The position numbers were made by a program, and so were the translations under genes. A DNA stretch of 64,000 nucleotides from the NCBI GenBank assembly GCA_963830455.1, contig CAWHMT010000002.1, positions 62,001 through 126,000 on the forward strand, written 5' to 3'. The notes under the pieces are model-generated. The model was not told the origin of the DNA. It saw only the letters and a program-made list of their open reading frames with translations, and did no database searches. This document shows positions 8,478 to 18,621 of the stretch, one piece after another; the first letter of the stretch is position 1, and each line of letters begins with the position of its first letter. This stretch comes from 20CM-2-65-7 sp963830455 (GTDB lineage Bacteria > Gemmatimonadota > Gemmatimonadetes > Gemmatimonadales > GWC2-71-9).

Positions 8478-9388
8478 CCGAAGTATTTCTTCAGCTCGGC
8501 GAGCCGGGCACGCAGCGCTTCCTCCTCGGTTTGAGTGAACACGTAGCCGCTGCCGACAGTGCCGCTGCCGACATTCCCCGCGTTCTGCATCGCGACGAAC
8601 CCTTCGGCACGCTCGGCGGCCATCGCGAACTGATCCGCCGTCATGCCCGCGGCGCCCGCGGCCGCGACGCGCGCCGAATCTTCTGCAGCGCGCGCCTGAA
8701 CCAGCAGCGTGTCGGAGACCGCGGAGAGCGAGTCGGCACGCCGCATCCAGCCCGGTACCGGGGGCACACGACACGTGGCGCGCGCCTTGGTGCTGTCGGC
8801 TCGCGGGTCTATGCCCATCAACGTGTTCAGCTTTTCCCGGGCACGGCGCATCGCGGCCGTGTCGTTTGTCGCCATTGCCTGCTGGGCTTCCTGCGAGGCC
8901 GCGCCCCAGTCCTGCATGAATTTGACATTGTCAGCCGTGGCCACGCCCGTCATGCCCATCATGCGCTGCTGCATCGCTTGCATGTGCTGCTGTTCCATCT
9001 TACTGAGCTCGTCGCTGACACAGCTCTCCGCGTTGCCGTTTGCGTCGACCCATTGCGCGCGGTCGTCGCTATGCTGGTTGTTGATGTTCGCGGCCTCATC
9101 ACCCGCGGCGGACGAGCGCCGCCGCAGCTCGCCCGCGGTCAGGCCGCGGGCGCCGCGCGTCGTACTGCGGGCCTCGAGACCCTTGAGGAGTCGAGCGACG
9201 ACCTGTGGATTCAGCTCGAGTGTCGTGTTGTCGAACTTGGGTGGCGGGCGGGTTGGCTGCTCCGGCTGGCCTGTGACCTGTCGCGCGGCGTCTTTTGCCT
9301 TGCGGCGGATGCTGGGAAGCTGCGCCTGGGCGGCGGAGGTGAAGATGGCGAGCGCGGTTAGCGCGGCAAAGATGGACGGGCGCGACAT
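8474..9388 (-). CDS. Secreted hypothetical protein
   Basis: 304 residues. A signal peptide ends near AQAQ (residues 20-23). The mature protein is Ala/Gln/Met-rich and largely helical, with a KMEQQHMQAMQQRMMGMTG segment and two cysteines (ESCVSDEL, ATCRVPP) that might pair. No known domain. ATG 9388 has a GAAGGA Shine-Dalgarno. First gene of the operon running down to the cytochrome; the next gene starts inside its stop. Confidence 0.65.
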   Translation of the reverse strand: MSRPSIFAALTALAIFTSAAQAQLPSIRRKAKDAARQVTGQPEQPTRPPPKFDNTTLELNPQVVARLLKGLEARSTTRGARGLTAGELRRRSSAAGDEAANINNQHSDDRAQWVDANGNAESCVSDELSKMEQQHMQAMQQRMMGMTGVATADNVKFMQDWGAASQEAQQAMATNDTAAMRRAREKLNTLMGIDPRADSTKARATCRVPPVPGWMRRADSLSAVSDTLLVQARAAEDSARVAAAGAAGMTADQFAMAAERAEGFVAMQNAGNVGSGTVGSGYVFTQTEEEALRARLAELKKYFG

Positions 9389-9514
9389 GGAAAATCCTTC
9401 GGTGTGGGGTCCGTGGGACTATTCTCTCCCCCCCTTCGGGAACTCGCTAGATCCCTCGATTGTTGACCAACGCCCGATGCGCCAAACCCACTTCCAAGCC
9501 GCGAGGCATTCCGT

Positions 9515-9520
9515 CATAAT
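9515..9520 (+). promoter_or_regulatory. -10 box giving a probable leaderless msrAB transcript
   Basis: CATAAT ends six bases before the msrAB ATG, so transcription should begin at or beside the start codon. No Shine-Dalgarno is present. Confidence 0.5.
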
Positions 9521-9526
9521 CAGCCT

Positions 9527-10552
9527 ATGACCCTTGCACTGTTGCTAGCCCTGAGCCTGACGGCTCCGCCGGACACGGCCACCTTTGCCGGCGGGTGCTT
9601 CTGGACGATGGAGCATGCCTACGACGAAGTGCCGGGCGTGATCTCAGCAGTCTCGGGATTCACGGGCGGCTCCACCAAGAACCCGACGTATATGCAGGTG
9701 GTGGACGGGAACACGGGCCACCTCGAGGCAGTGCAGGTGGTCTACGATCCCGCCAAGGTCAGCTACGAGACGCTGCTCTGGACGTTTTGGCACAACATCG
9801 ATCCGTTCCAGACGGATGGGCAGGCGTGTGATATCGGGCCGAACTACCACACCGCCGTCTTTGTTCGCAACGCCGAGCAGCGCCAGGCGGCGAGTGCGAC
9901 GCGCCAGCAGATCATCGATCGCTTCAAGCGTGACGTCGCAACGCAGGTTCTCACGGCCGGCCGGTTCTACGCGGCCGAGGAGTATCACCAGGACTTTGCG
10001 AAGAAGAATCCCGGGCATTACGGGATGTATCGCACCGGCTGCGGCCGCGACCGTCGGCTCAACGCCATTTGGGGTGATGAAGCACATGCGATTGGGGGGG
10101 CGTACTTCGTGAAACCGAAACCAGCTGATACCGAACTACGGCGTGCGCTGACGCCCCTGCAGTACGAGGTCACGCAGCACGAGGCGACCGAGCGGCCTTT
10201 CCAGAACGAGTTTTGGGATAATCATAAGGAAGGGATCTACGTCGACGTCGTCTCCGGCGAGCCATTGTTCAGCTCGACCGACAAGTACGACTCGCGCACC
10301 GGATGGCCAAGCTTCACGCGGCCGCTCGAGGTGGCCAACGTCAAGGAAAAAACCGACCGGTCGCTGTTCATGGAGCGCACCGAGGTCCGGTCCGCGCACG
10401 CGGATTCGCATCTGGGCCACCTGTTCGCTGACGGCCCTCAGCCCACGGGGCTGCGCTACTGCATCAACTCAGCGGCGTTGCGCTTTATTCCGATTGATCG
10501 ACTCGACGCGGAAGGCTACGGCCAGTACCTGGCGCTGTTCAAGAAGAAGTAG
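9527..10552 (+). CDS. msrAB: Fused peptide-methionine sulfoxide reductase MsrA-MsrB, exported
   Basis: 341 residues. It repairs oxidised methionine: MsrA acts on the S form, MsrB on the R form. The MsrA domain (about 17-180) has the GGCFW active site with Cys24. The MsrB domain (about 200-335) has GWPSF, HLGHLF and RYCINSAALRF with the catalytic cysteine. The MsrB part lacks the two CxxC zinc motifs, so it is the zinc-free type. The first 15 residues are hydrophobic, suggesting a periplasmic enzyme. Convergent with the small arginine-motif gene, 11 bases away. Confidence 0.93.
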   Translation: MTLALLLALSLTAPPDTATFAGGCFWTMEHAYDEVPGVISAVSGFTGGSTKNPTYMQVVDGNTGHLEAVQVVYDPAKVSYETLLWTFWHNIDPFQTDGQACDIGPNYHTAVFVRNAEQRQAASATRQQIIDRFKRDVATQVLTAGRFYAAEEYHQDFAKKNPGHYGMYRTGCGRDRRLNAIWGDEAHAIGGAYFVKPKPADTELRRALTPLQYEVTQHEATERPFQNEFWDNHKEGIYVDVVSGEPLFSSTDKYDSRTGWPSFTRPLEVANVKEKTDRSLFMERTEVRSAHADSHLGHLFADGPQPTGLRYCINSAALRFIPIDRLDAEGYGQYLALFKKK

Positions 10553-10563
10553 GGCTACAGGAG

Positions 10564-10890
10564 TTACCGCTGACCGTCGAGCAGGGCCACGGCGCGGTAC
10601 AGTCGGTCAATGGCCGCGCCGAGGTCCTCGCTCGGCCCCGGCGACAACTCTCCCACCAGCGCGACTTCCCGAAGCAGCTGCAGCGCGTTGCGCACATGCT
10701 CGACCGGACGCTCGCCACTGAGCGGTCGAAACGCCCGGCCGCGGCGCTCGAGTGTGCTGCGCCGTTCGGCACCGCTCCGTCGGTCGACGACGCGGCGACG
10801 TTCGTCGGGGACCTGCAAGACCAACCGCCGGCGCGGCTCGGCGCGGCGGTCGGTCCCGTCCCGACGATCAGCCCCCAGCCTGCTGGGCAT
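10564..10890 (-). CDS. Small RRxGxDRR-motif protein (paralogue 1)
   Basis: 108 residues. The N-terminal half carries repeated arginine motifs (GADRRDGTDRR, DRRSGAERR, LERRGR). The C-terminal half is a predicted helical segment (VEHVRNALQLLREVALVGEL and on). The same layout occurs in the 81-residue protein at 17378-17623: ERRSGLDRR then a helical ELLTQLADMG segment. No known family is recognised. The start overlaps the preceding stop as TAATG, so it is translationally coupled to the secreted protein upstream. The positive charge suggests nucleic-acid, phosphate or membrane-surface contact; this is inference only. Confidence 0.6.
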   Translation of the reverse strand: MPSRLGADRRDGTDRRAEPRRRLVLQVPDERRRVVDRRSGAERRSTLERRGRAFRPLSGERPVEHVRNALQLLREVALVGELSPGPSEDLGAAIDRLYRAVALLDGQR

Positions 10891-11744
10891 TACGGCTTGG
10901 TTGCGGGCGCCGCTGGACGCGTTGCTACCGGCATCGGTCCCCAGAACGCCGCATCGCTCGCGCGCACTTCGCGCGAGACGTAGCTCTGCTTGGGATCGAG
11001 CCGGAACCGGTTCGTTTCCCAGCTCAACGTCGCGTCCTTCGAGAACTTGTCGAGCGCGGCCATCTCGGTCTCGTTCGCACCCTGCATCACCTTCATCCCG
11101 TCGGCCAGCATCTCATCGAACGCGCCGTAACCGGGAACCGAGGAGAAGATGATGTAGGTCGGCGTCTGCATCCCGGCGATCACCTGATAAATCCGGTACT
11201 GCGCGTTCGGTGCGGAGCGCTGCGCAGCCGTACCGTAGGCCTTGGCGGCGGCGTCGAACTCCTGCTCATGTCCCGGCCGCACGCGGATGATCGAGATTTC
11301 CCAGAAACGCTGCTTCGACAGGTCGGGGTAGGCGCCCATGCTGAGGTCGGTACGGGCCATCGCCTGGACCGTGCGAGTCCCTTCCAGCACCTCGCCGTCC
11401 GCCCGCGAGAGCCGGTCGAGATCGGCCTGCAGCGCGACGTCACGGCCCATGGTCTCGGCGTACTTGGTGTGACTGGCGGAAGGAATGATGTACCACGCCT
11501 CCGGCGTTCCAGTCATGGACGTCATGGCGAGGTAGTAGTCCGGTGAATTCGCGCGGCCGTAGAGTGCGGGCCATCCCGCCTCGATCCGGGCATGGTCGGC
11601 GGTGCGGCCAACTTTGACTTGTTCGCGAATGATGGTGAGGAGCGACGGCTGCGAGGTAGGTAAACCCTGACTCTGCGCTTGCGCGGCAGCGAGACCTTGT
11701 GCCCCACACGTGAGTGTGAGGAGCACGAAACACATTTTCAGCAT
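10890..11744 (-). CDS. Secreted hypothetical protein
   Basis: 284 residues from ATG 11744, chosen because MLKMCFVLLTLTCGAQGLAA forms a signal peptide; longer in-frame starts add an arginine-rich, non-signal leader. The mature part has two similar halves: IREQVKVGRTADHARIEAGW followed by YYLAMTSMTG, then EISIIRVRPGHEQEFDAAAK followed by YRIYQVIAG. This resembles a duplicated antibiotic-monooxygenase/NIPSNAP-like ferredoxin fold. That relation is pattern-based and unproven. Coupled to the RRxGxDRR gene downstream. Confidence 0.65.
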   Translation of the reverse strand: MLKMCFVLLTLTCGAQGLAAAQAQSQGLPTSQPSLLTIIREQVKVGRTADHARIEAGWPALYGRANSPDYYLAMTSMTGTPEAWYIIPSASHTKYAETMGRDVALQADLDRLSRADGEVLEGTRTVQAMARTDLSMGAYPDLSKQRFWEISIIRVRPGHEQEFDAAAKAYGTAAQRSAPNAQYRIYQVIAGMQTPTYIIFSSVPGYGAFDEMLADGMKVMQGANETEMAALDKFSKDATLSWETNRFRLDPKQSYVSREVRASDAAFWGPMPVATRPAAPATKP

Positions 11745-11842
11745 GGAGACCTTGGGTAGGAGACCCGGCGAAACTACCACGAAACCAACCTTTTGGCGAA
11801 TCGTAACATCAAACGAATAGCCACAACTCCCGAGATCATAAC

Positions 11843-14404
11843 ATGCCGCTGTTGCTACCCGTCGCCGCCGTCGTGGCCGTGTTACAGACTCCAACTCGGG
11901 ACAGCAGTGTCTCCACCGCGCCGCCACGGACACCGGCGGTCGCCAGCGCGAGCGCCCAGCGCGCGCCGCGCGCCCCCGTGATCGACGGGAAGGATGATGA
12001 CGAGGTCTGGCGCATGGCCGTGCCGCTCGGGGAGTTCCGCCAGTTCGCGCCGGTCGAAGACGCCGAGCCGAGCCTCCGAACGGAAGCCAAAGTCGCCTAC
12101 GACGAGCACAACTTCTACGCCTTCATCCGTGCGTTCGACCCGGCCCCCGACAGCATCAGAAAGCTGTTGGCCCGCCGCGACTCCCGCGTCTGTTGTGATC
12201 AGATCAAGATCATGATCGACTCCTATCACGACCGGCGCAGCGGCTACGAGTTCGCGGTCAATCCTGGCGGGGTGAAGCGCGACTACGCCGTCTACAACGA
12301 CAACAATGAGGACGATGCCTGGGACGGCGTCTGGGAAGTCGGCACGCAAGTTGACTCGCTCGGCTGGACCGCCGAATTCCGCATTCCGCTCTCGCAGCTC
12401 CGGTACGCGCACAGGCCGAGCAACACGTTTGGATTCGCCGTCTGGCGCGACATCGACCGGCGCGGTTTGGAGCGGGTGAGCTGGCCCCTGTATCGCGTGT
12501 CGCAGGTCGGCTTCATCTCGCAGCTCGGCGAGATCCGCGGGCTCGATGGGCTGGCGGCGCCGACCCGTCTCGAGGTGTCGCCTTACGCGGTGGCCAAGAA
12601 CGAGCCGCGGCCCGGGTTCGAGCGCAACCAGGACTTTACGGGCGGTGCCGATATCAAATGGGGCATCACCTCGAACATCACGGTCGACGCAACGGTCAAT
12701 CCGGACTTCGGCCAGGTCGAGGCCGACCCGTCGGTCCTCAACCTGACGGCGTTCGAGACGTTCTACCAGGAGCGGCGGCCATTCTTCATCGAGGGCACCG
12801 GCATCTTCCAGTTCGGTGTGAATTGCAACGTGGTGAACTGCAGCGGCGAGGGATTGTTCTACTCGCGCCGCATCGGTCGCGATCCCCAGCTGCGGCCGCT
12901 CTATGGTGACGCGGAGTCGCCCACCGCGACCACCATCTGGAGTGCCGCGAAGGTCACCGGCCGGCTGCCGGGCGGAACGACGATCGGTGTCCTGGATGCG
13001 GTAACCGCGCACCACCAGGGGCCCGGGGGCGAAACGATCGAGCCACTCACGAATTACGCGGTGGTGCGGACGCAGCAGGATTTCCGGAACGGCGAGAGCG
13101 GCGTCGGTCTGATGCTGACCGCGGTCAATCGTGACATCGATGAGTGGACCAGCCCGCTGATCCGGAGTACGGCCTATGTCGGGGCGGTCGATTTCCGCCA
13201 TCGCTTCAGCAAGGGTCGCTACCAGGTTTCGGGATCGGTCGATCTGAGCAGCGTGAGCGGCAGCGATACGGCGATCGCGTTGACGCAGCTGAACACCGTG
13301 CACAACTATCAGCGGGTCGACGATGACGCGGACCCCAACCTGCGGTTCGATTCGACCCGGACCAAACTCACCGGCAGCGCGCAGGAGATTCTGTTCCGCA
13401 AGACGAGCGGCTTCATCCAGTTCGAGACAAGCTATATGCGCCGCACCCCCGGGTTCGAAATCAACGATTTGGGCATTCTGTTTCGCGCCGATCAGCAGGG
13501 GTGGAACACGTGGGGTTCGCTCAACTTCCTGAAGCCGGCCGCGTTCTTCCAGCGGGGGTTCTGGAACTTCAACTGGTGGCAGTTCTGGACGACGGGTGAC
13601 GGTCTCCCAACCGACCGTGCGGCCAACACGAACGCGCACTTCCAGCTCAACAATCGCTGGTGGGCGCACCTTGGTGGGACCGTCGGCGGACTCGGTGACG
13701 TGTTCTGCGATCGGTGCGCGCGCGGCGGTCCCGCGGTGCGCAGCGATCCATACATCGCGCCCTGGGGCGGCTTTGAGGGCGACGGGCGCAAAGCCATCGT
13801 TCCGTATTTCTTCTTCAATTACTTCAAGGGCGACGGCGGCCGCTCGGAGTCAGTGAACCTGAGTCCCAGCGTGGACCTGCGGGTGGCTTCGCAGTTCCAG
13901 AGCTCGATCGGCGTGAACCTGAGCCATAGCATCGACGACCTGCAATACTTCGACCAGTTCGTGGATTCGGTCGGCGTGCCTCACTACCTGTTTGCGCATC
14001 TCAACCAGCAGACCGCATCGATGTCGCTGCGGCTCAATTTTACCGTGACGCCGGCGCTGACCTTGCAAGCCTATGCATCGCCCTTCGTCGCCAAGGGTAC
14101 GTTCTCGAACGTTCGTGAGATCGCCGATCCGCGGGCGAAGGAATACAACGATCGCTATCAGCCGTTCCCGATCCTGAATCCGGGCGGCTTCAACGTCAAA
14201 CAGTTCAACTCGAACCTGGTCCTGCGCTGGGAGTACCGGCCGGGTTCAACGCTGTACGTGGTCTGGAGTCAGGGAAGGGACGATTTCGAGTCGCAGCAAG
14301 GGAATCGTTCGATCAAACAGGACTTCGACAGGTTGTTCGATACGTATCCGCGAAACACGTTCCTGATCAAGGCGTCGTACTGGCTGACGCCGCTCAGCCG
14401 CTAG
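11843..14404 (+). CDS. DUF5916 outer-membrane protein with CBM9-like N-terminus
   Basis: 853 residues. After the signal, residues 45-230 form a family-9 carbohydrate-binding-like domain (APVIDGKDDDEVWRMAVPLG, FYAFIRAFDP, GWTAEFRIPLSQLRY). The rest is the DUF5916 region (FGQVEADPSVLNLTAFETFY, QERRPFFIEG) ending in a beta-barrel with alternating aromatic strands to the C-terminus. Members are outer-membrane proteins thought to handle glycans or act near TonB systems; the substrate is unknown. Four cysteines in VNCNVVNCSGEG and CDRCARGG may form disulfides. CATAAC directly abuts the ATG and no Shine-Dalgarno is seen. Confidence 0.85.
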   Translation: MPLLLPVAAVVAVLQTPTRDSSVSTAPPRTPAVASASAQRAPRAPVIDGKDDDEVWRMAVPLGEFRQFAPVEDAEPSLRTEAKVAYDEHNFYAFIRAFDPAPDSIRKLLARRDSRVCCDQIKIMIDSYHDRRSGYEFAVNPGGVKRDYAVYNDNNEDDAWDGVWEVGTQVDSLGWTAEFRIPLSQLRYAHRPSNTFGFAVWRDIDRRGLERVSWPLYRVSQVGFISQLGEIRGLDGLAAPTRLEVSPYAVAKNEPRPGFERNQDFTGGADIKWGITSNITVDATVNPDFGQVEADPSVLNLTAFETFYQERRPFFIEGTGIFQFGVNCNVVNCSGEGLFYSRRIGRDPQLRPLYGDAESPTATTIWSAAKVTGRLPGGTTIGVLDAVTAHHQGPGGETIEPLTNYAVVRTQQDFRNGESGVGLMLTAVNRDIDEWTSPLIRSTAYVGAVDFRHRFSKGRYQVSGSVDLSSVSGSDTAIALTQLNTVHNYQRVDDDADPNLRFDSTRTKLTGSAQEILFRKTSGFIQFETSYMRRTPGFEINDLGILFRADQQGWNTWGSLNFLKPAAFFQRGFWNFNWWQFWTTGDGLPTDRAANTNAHFQLNNRWWAHLGGTVGGLGDVFCDRCARGGPAVRSDPYIAPWGGFEGDGRKAIVPYFFFNYFKGDGGRSESVNLSPSVDLRVASQFQSSIGVNLSHSIDDLQYFDQFVDSVGVPHYLFAHLNQQTASMSLRLNFTVTPALTLQAYASPFVAKGTFSNVREIADPRAKEYNDRYQPFPILNPGGFNVKQFNSNLVLRWEYRPGSTLYVVWSQGRDDFESQQGNRSIKQDFDRLFDTYPRNTFLIKASYWLTPLSR

Positions 14405-14554
14405 TCACAGCTGGACTATGCGTCCATGGGCCTGAGCAAAGTCCCCTAGAACGGCCGGTAGTAGGCCCAGGATAAAGCCGTGGATCATGATGGCGAAGAC
14501 CTGGGAAACCAGGAACACGGCGAGCACCGACCCGATGAAGCGCTTGGTGCTCAT
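14405..14554 (-). CDS. Very small membrane protein, possibly a truncated remnant
   Basis: 49 residues. MSTKRFIGSVLAVFLVSQVF begins one transmembrane helix (residues 5-35). ATG 14554 has GGAGAG six bases upstream; the longer upstream start is not needed. The helix resembles the first segment of larger multi-helix proteins, and the protein ends abruptly with a polar tail, so truncation is possible. Its stop abuts that of the DUF5916 gene (convergent). Confidence 0.45.
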   Translation of the reverse strand: MSTKRFIGSVLAVFLVSQVFAIMIHGFILGLLPAVLGDFAQAHGRIVQL

Positions 14555-14627
14555 GCGGCTCTCCGAGAGAGGACGGGCCAAGTTAACCTCTTGACGCTCA
14601 CTTGAGAGTGGCGCCGCTTCGTATGGC

Positions 14628-16187
14628 ATGAACCATCGACTCGCGGTCCCGCTGCTGGCCCTGGTGAGTGCCTGTATCCTTTCCCGCAGCGTTTACGTCG
14701 ACACGCTGGAACGTCCCGGCAGTCCCGCCGACACGATCGTCGTGATCACTCCTGTCAAAGTCCACCTGATCGATGGAACCACGGCGCTGTTCCGGCACGG
14801 GGCCCAGGTCTCACGCGACAACGTGTGGGGTGTCGGCGGCATGCGGTATTCGCTTTCCCTGCAGGATTCCTCGAGTGTCGCCTGGATACCGCTCGACAGC
14901 GTCCTGGGCATGGAGTCGTTCTACAACCACGTCAACCCCGGTCGCACGATCATCTACTCCGCTCTCGCAACGATTGTGGCGATCGGAGGCGCTGTTGCCA
15001 TCTACTGTGCCACCGATCCCAAATGCTTCGGCTCCTGTCCGACATTCTATGCCGACAGCGCGGGCACGGAGGTGCTCGAAGCCGAAGGGTTCTCGTACAG
15101 TATCGCGCCGTTGTTCGAAGCGCGGGACGTGGATCGGCTGCGGTTTCCGGCGGACACCAGCGGGGTCGTCCGGCTCGAGGTCCGCAACGAGGCGTTCGAA
15201 ACACACTTCATCAACCACCTCGAGCTGCTCGAGGTGCGGCACGCCGCCGATGAAGTGGCGGTCCCCGACGAGCTTAACCGGCCGTTCGTCGTCGCCGGGC
15301 TCGTCGAGCCGTTCCAAATCATCAGCCGTGCCGGGACCCGCGTGGATGGACAGCTCGCCGCGGCCGACGGCGACGCGTATCGCACGCCGAGGACGATTCT
15401 CGCGGGGGCGCGCGTGACAGACGTCAATGATTGGATCGACATCATCGCTCCCGCGCCGCGAGCCGACAGCATCGCCCTGGTGCTCCGGCTGCGGAACAGC
15501 CTGCTCAACACGATTCTGCTGTACGACATCATGCTGGGCGATCCGGGCGCGCGTTCGCTCGACTGGGTCGGCTCGGATCTCCGCAAGGTCGGACCTGCCG
15601 TCGAGCTGGCGCAGTGGTACCAGAGCCGGATGGGATTGGACGTGGCTGTGCTGGATCAGGGGCAATGGCGCCATGTCGCCCATCTCAAAGACACCGGTCC
15701 TGTGGCATGGAAGGACGTCGCGATCGTCGTCCCGGTTGTGAGCGCTGATACCGTGCGGATCCGTCTCACCTACCCGGCGGATAACTGGCGCTTCGACCGA
15801 GTTTCGGTCGCGCGGGGCTTCCGCCGCCTGCCGGCGGGCGCCACGGTGCATCCGCTCGCCACCGTTTTCGATGCGCTTGAGCGGCCGGATACCGCCGCGG
15901 TGCGGAGTATGGCGGCTCCCGACGAGCGTTACCTCGAGGTCGCGAGCGGCCAGCGCTTCACGGCCGAGTTCCGGGTCGGACGCGCGGGCGACAGTCTGCG
16001 CACGTTCTTCCTTGGGTCACAGGGCTACTACACGGAGTGGGTTCGGAGCGGCTGGCTGCGCGCACCCCGCTCGGAACGGACGTTCACACCATCGGACGGC
16101 GCGCTGCTCGAGGCGATTCAGCGTTGGCAGGTCACCCAGGATACGCTGGAGGCACGGTTCATGGCGACTCGGGTGCCTGTCCGATGA
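14628..16187 (+). CDS. Large hypothetical lipoprotein
   Basis: 519 residues. LLALVSAC gives a lipobox at Cys16. A hydrophobic stretch (TIIYSALATIVAIGGAVAIY, about residues 105-125) is followed by a CATDPKCFGSCPT cysteine cluster. The remainder is beta-rich with DTVRIRLTYPADNW-like sandwich segments. No family recognised. First gene of a tight operon: its stop overlaps the next start as ATGA. Confidence 0.65.
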   Translation: MNHRLAVPLLALVSACILSRSVYVDTLERPGSPADTIVVITPVKVHLIDGTTALFRHGAQVSRDNVWGVGGMRYSLSLQDSSSVAWIPLDSVLGMESFYNHVNPGRTIIYSALATIVAIGGAVAIYCATDPKCFGSCPTFYADSAGTEVLEAEGFSYSIAPLFEARDVDRLRFPADTSGVVRLEVRNEAFETHFINHLELLEVRHAADEVAVPDELNRPFVVAGLVEPFQIISRAGTRVDGQLAAADGDAYRTPRTILAGARVTDVNDWIDIIAPAPRADSIALVLRLRNSLLNTILLYDIMLGDPGARSLDWVGSDLRKVGPAVELAQWYQSRMGLDVAVLDQGQWRHVAHLKDTGPVAWKDVAIVVPVVSADTVRIRLTYPADNWRFDRVSVARGFRRLPAGATVHPLATVFDALERPDTAAVRSMAAPDERYLEVASGQRFTAEFRVGRAGDSLRTFFLGSQGYYTEWVRSGWLRAPRSERTFTPSDGALLEAIQRWQVTQDTLEARFMATRVPVR

Positions 16188-16588
16188 AAAACCCGCTGTT
16201 GCTGCTGCTCGCGTGTACGCTGGCGTGCCCTGTTGGGACGTCCGTTCACCACTTCGAGCCGGCTGGATCAGCCCATGGCGTTCAGGCCGATCTCCGAGTC
16301 GGCAAGCACTCGACGCGAGTCCGCGGCGAGCTGCTCGAGGTTCGCGATACCGCGCTCACGCTGCTTCGCGACGGCAAACGTGTGACGGTCGTCCCGATTC
16401 GGCTGATTCGCGTGGGTAGTTTTGCGAAGGTGGACATTCAGATGATGGAAGGCGTCCGATTCTCGCCAGCCGACCGCGATCAGCTGCGCCTGTTCAGCCG
16501 GTTCCCCGGCGGTCTGACCCCGGAGCTCGAGGTGCAGGTGCTCGCGCTGTACGGTCAGACCGAGCCGGACCAGGCAGTGGCGCCGTGA
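16184..16588 (+). CDS. Small hypothetical lipoprotein
   Basis: 134 residues. MKNPLLLLLACTLACPVGTS has a double lipobox-like LLAC/TLAC. The mature part is a small beta domain (STRVRGELLEVRDTALTLLR then VPIRLIRVGSF), a pattern like a secreted SH3- or PRC-like barrel, not assignable. Overlaps both neighbours by 4 bases (ATGA upstream, GTGA downstream), so all three proteins are made together. Confidence 0.65.
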   Translation: MKNPLLLLLACTLACPVGTSVHHFEPAGSAHGVQADLRVGKHSTRVRGELLEVRDTALTLLRDGKRVTVVPIRLIRVGSFAKVDIQMMEGVRFSPADRDQLRLFSRFPGGLTPELEVQVLALYGQTEPDQAVAP

Positions 16589-17370
16589 TCCTCGCGGCGC
16601 TGTTGCTCCTGACCGCACTCCAAGGAACGGCGCTCGACGATTTCCTTGCCGCCGCGCGCCGGGGCACGGCCCGCTATCAAACCCCGGACAGCGCGCGCGC
16701 CGCGGGTTATCGACCGGTGGGCCCCGACTTTCCCGGCATGGGTCGCCATTGGGTTCATCCGTCGCTCATCCTGCGTGACACGCTCGACCCGGCGGCACCG
16801 CAGGTCCTCGAGTACGCCGAGATCGCGGGCCGGGTCACGCTCGTCGGCGTGGCGTATGCCGTGCTGGTCCGAGACGGGGGCGGGCCTCCGCGGGGGCCGG
16901 CGCCGGCGGAGAGCTGGCACTTCCATCAAGGCACCGTTGAAGAAGAGAGCTTCTTGCGCAGTCACGCCGGACTCCATGAGCACACGGGTGGGCCCAAGAT
17001 CGCCGTGCTGCACGCCTGGATCTGGCTGGACAATCCCGACGGCGTGCTCGCAACGGACAACTGGGCACTGCCATACGCGCGGGTCGGCGTTCCGATACCG
17101 CCGCACGGATCTCGCAGCGCCGCGCGCGCGCTTGCATTCGGCGCGGACGAGGGCGGCAGGACGTACATGGAAGCCCTGCTCCATGCGGTGGGCCAGCCCA
17201 GTGATGATGAAATGACCGCACTCGTCGCCATCGTGAGACGCCATCACGCGATGGCGCGCGCTCAGACTCCGAACGCTCTCGCGCTCGAAGCCTGCTGGCG
17301 CTCGCTTTGGGAGGACGTCAAAACCAGCGTCCGGCCCGTAGTCTGGGGACGACTCGCGGCCGTGCGCTGA
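16585..17370 (+). CDS. Secreted histidine-rich hypothetical protein
   Basis: 261 residues from the GTG at 16585 overlapping the previous stop. Signal residues 1-16. Conserved-looking histidine motifs MGRHWVHPSLI, SWHFHQGTVEE, AGLHEHTGG and VLHAWIWLDNPDG suggest a metal site in a beta-sandwich or cupin-like core, followed by a helical C-terminus (EALLHAVGQPSDDEM). No named family. Last gene of the three-gene operon, convergent with the KorB-linked arginine-motif gene only 7 bases away. Confidence 0.6.
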   Translation: MILAALLLLTALQGTALDDFLAAARRGTARYQTPDSARAAGYRPVGPDFPGMGRHWVHPSLILRDTLDPAAPQVLEYAEIAGRVTLVGVAYAVLVRDGGGPPRGPAPAESWHFHQGTVEEESFLRSHAGLHEHTGGPKIAVLHAWIWLDNPDGVLATDNWALPYARVGVPIPPHGSRSAARALAFGADEGGRTYMEALLHAVGQPSDDEMTALVAIVRRHHAMARAQTPNALALEACWRSLWEDVKTSVRPVVWGRLAAVR

Positions 17371-17377
17371 CCAACAG

Positions 17378-17619
17378 TTACTCGGGTTCGATTCGCTCCA
17401 GGGCGAAGCGCAACCGCAGCATCGCGGTATCCAGCAGCCGCCGGGAGTCGTCCCGGAGCGCGCCCATGTCGGCGAGCTGCGTGAGCAGCTCCAGGACGGC
17501 GTGGATCTGCGCCGTCGCCGATTCCACGATGAGCCGGCGATCGAGCCCACTGCGACGCTCGACTGGTACCTGGACGTCCTTGACCCGCCGATCCGCACCC
17601 CGCCTGCGATTCGCAACTG

Positions 17620-17623
<4 letters not shown>
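17378..17623 (-). CDS. Small RRxGxDRR-motif protein (paralogue 2), coupled to korB
   Basis: 81 residues: RRRGADRR and ERRSGLDRR motifs, then a helical segment (AVLELLTQLADMGALRDDSR). Same architecture as the protein at 10564-10890. ATG 17623 overlaps the korB stop as ATGA with GGAGGTGG just upstream, so it is co-translated with the 2-oxoacid oxidoreductase. Whether it serves that enzyme is unknown. An in-frame ATG 15 bases upstream inside korB is less likely. Confidence 0.6.

Positions 17624-18617
<994 letters not shown>

Positions 18618-18621
<4 letters not shown>

Noticed and set aside
11882..13669. 595-codon open frame antisense to the DUF5916 gene
   Set aside because: Arg/Val/Asp-rich, no domain, and exactly opposite a clear beta-barrel gene; typical of antisense frames in GC-rich coding DNA.
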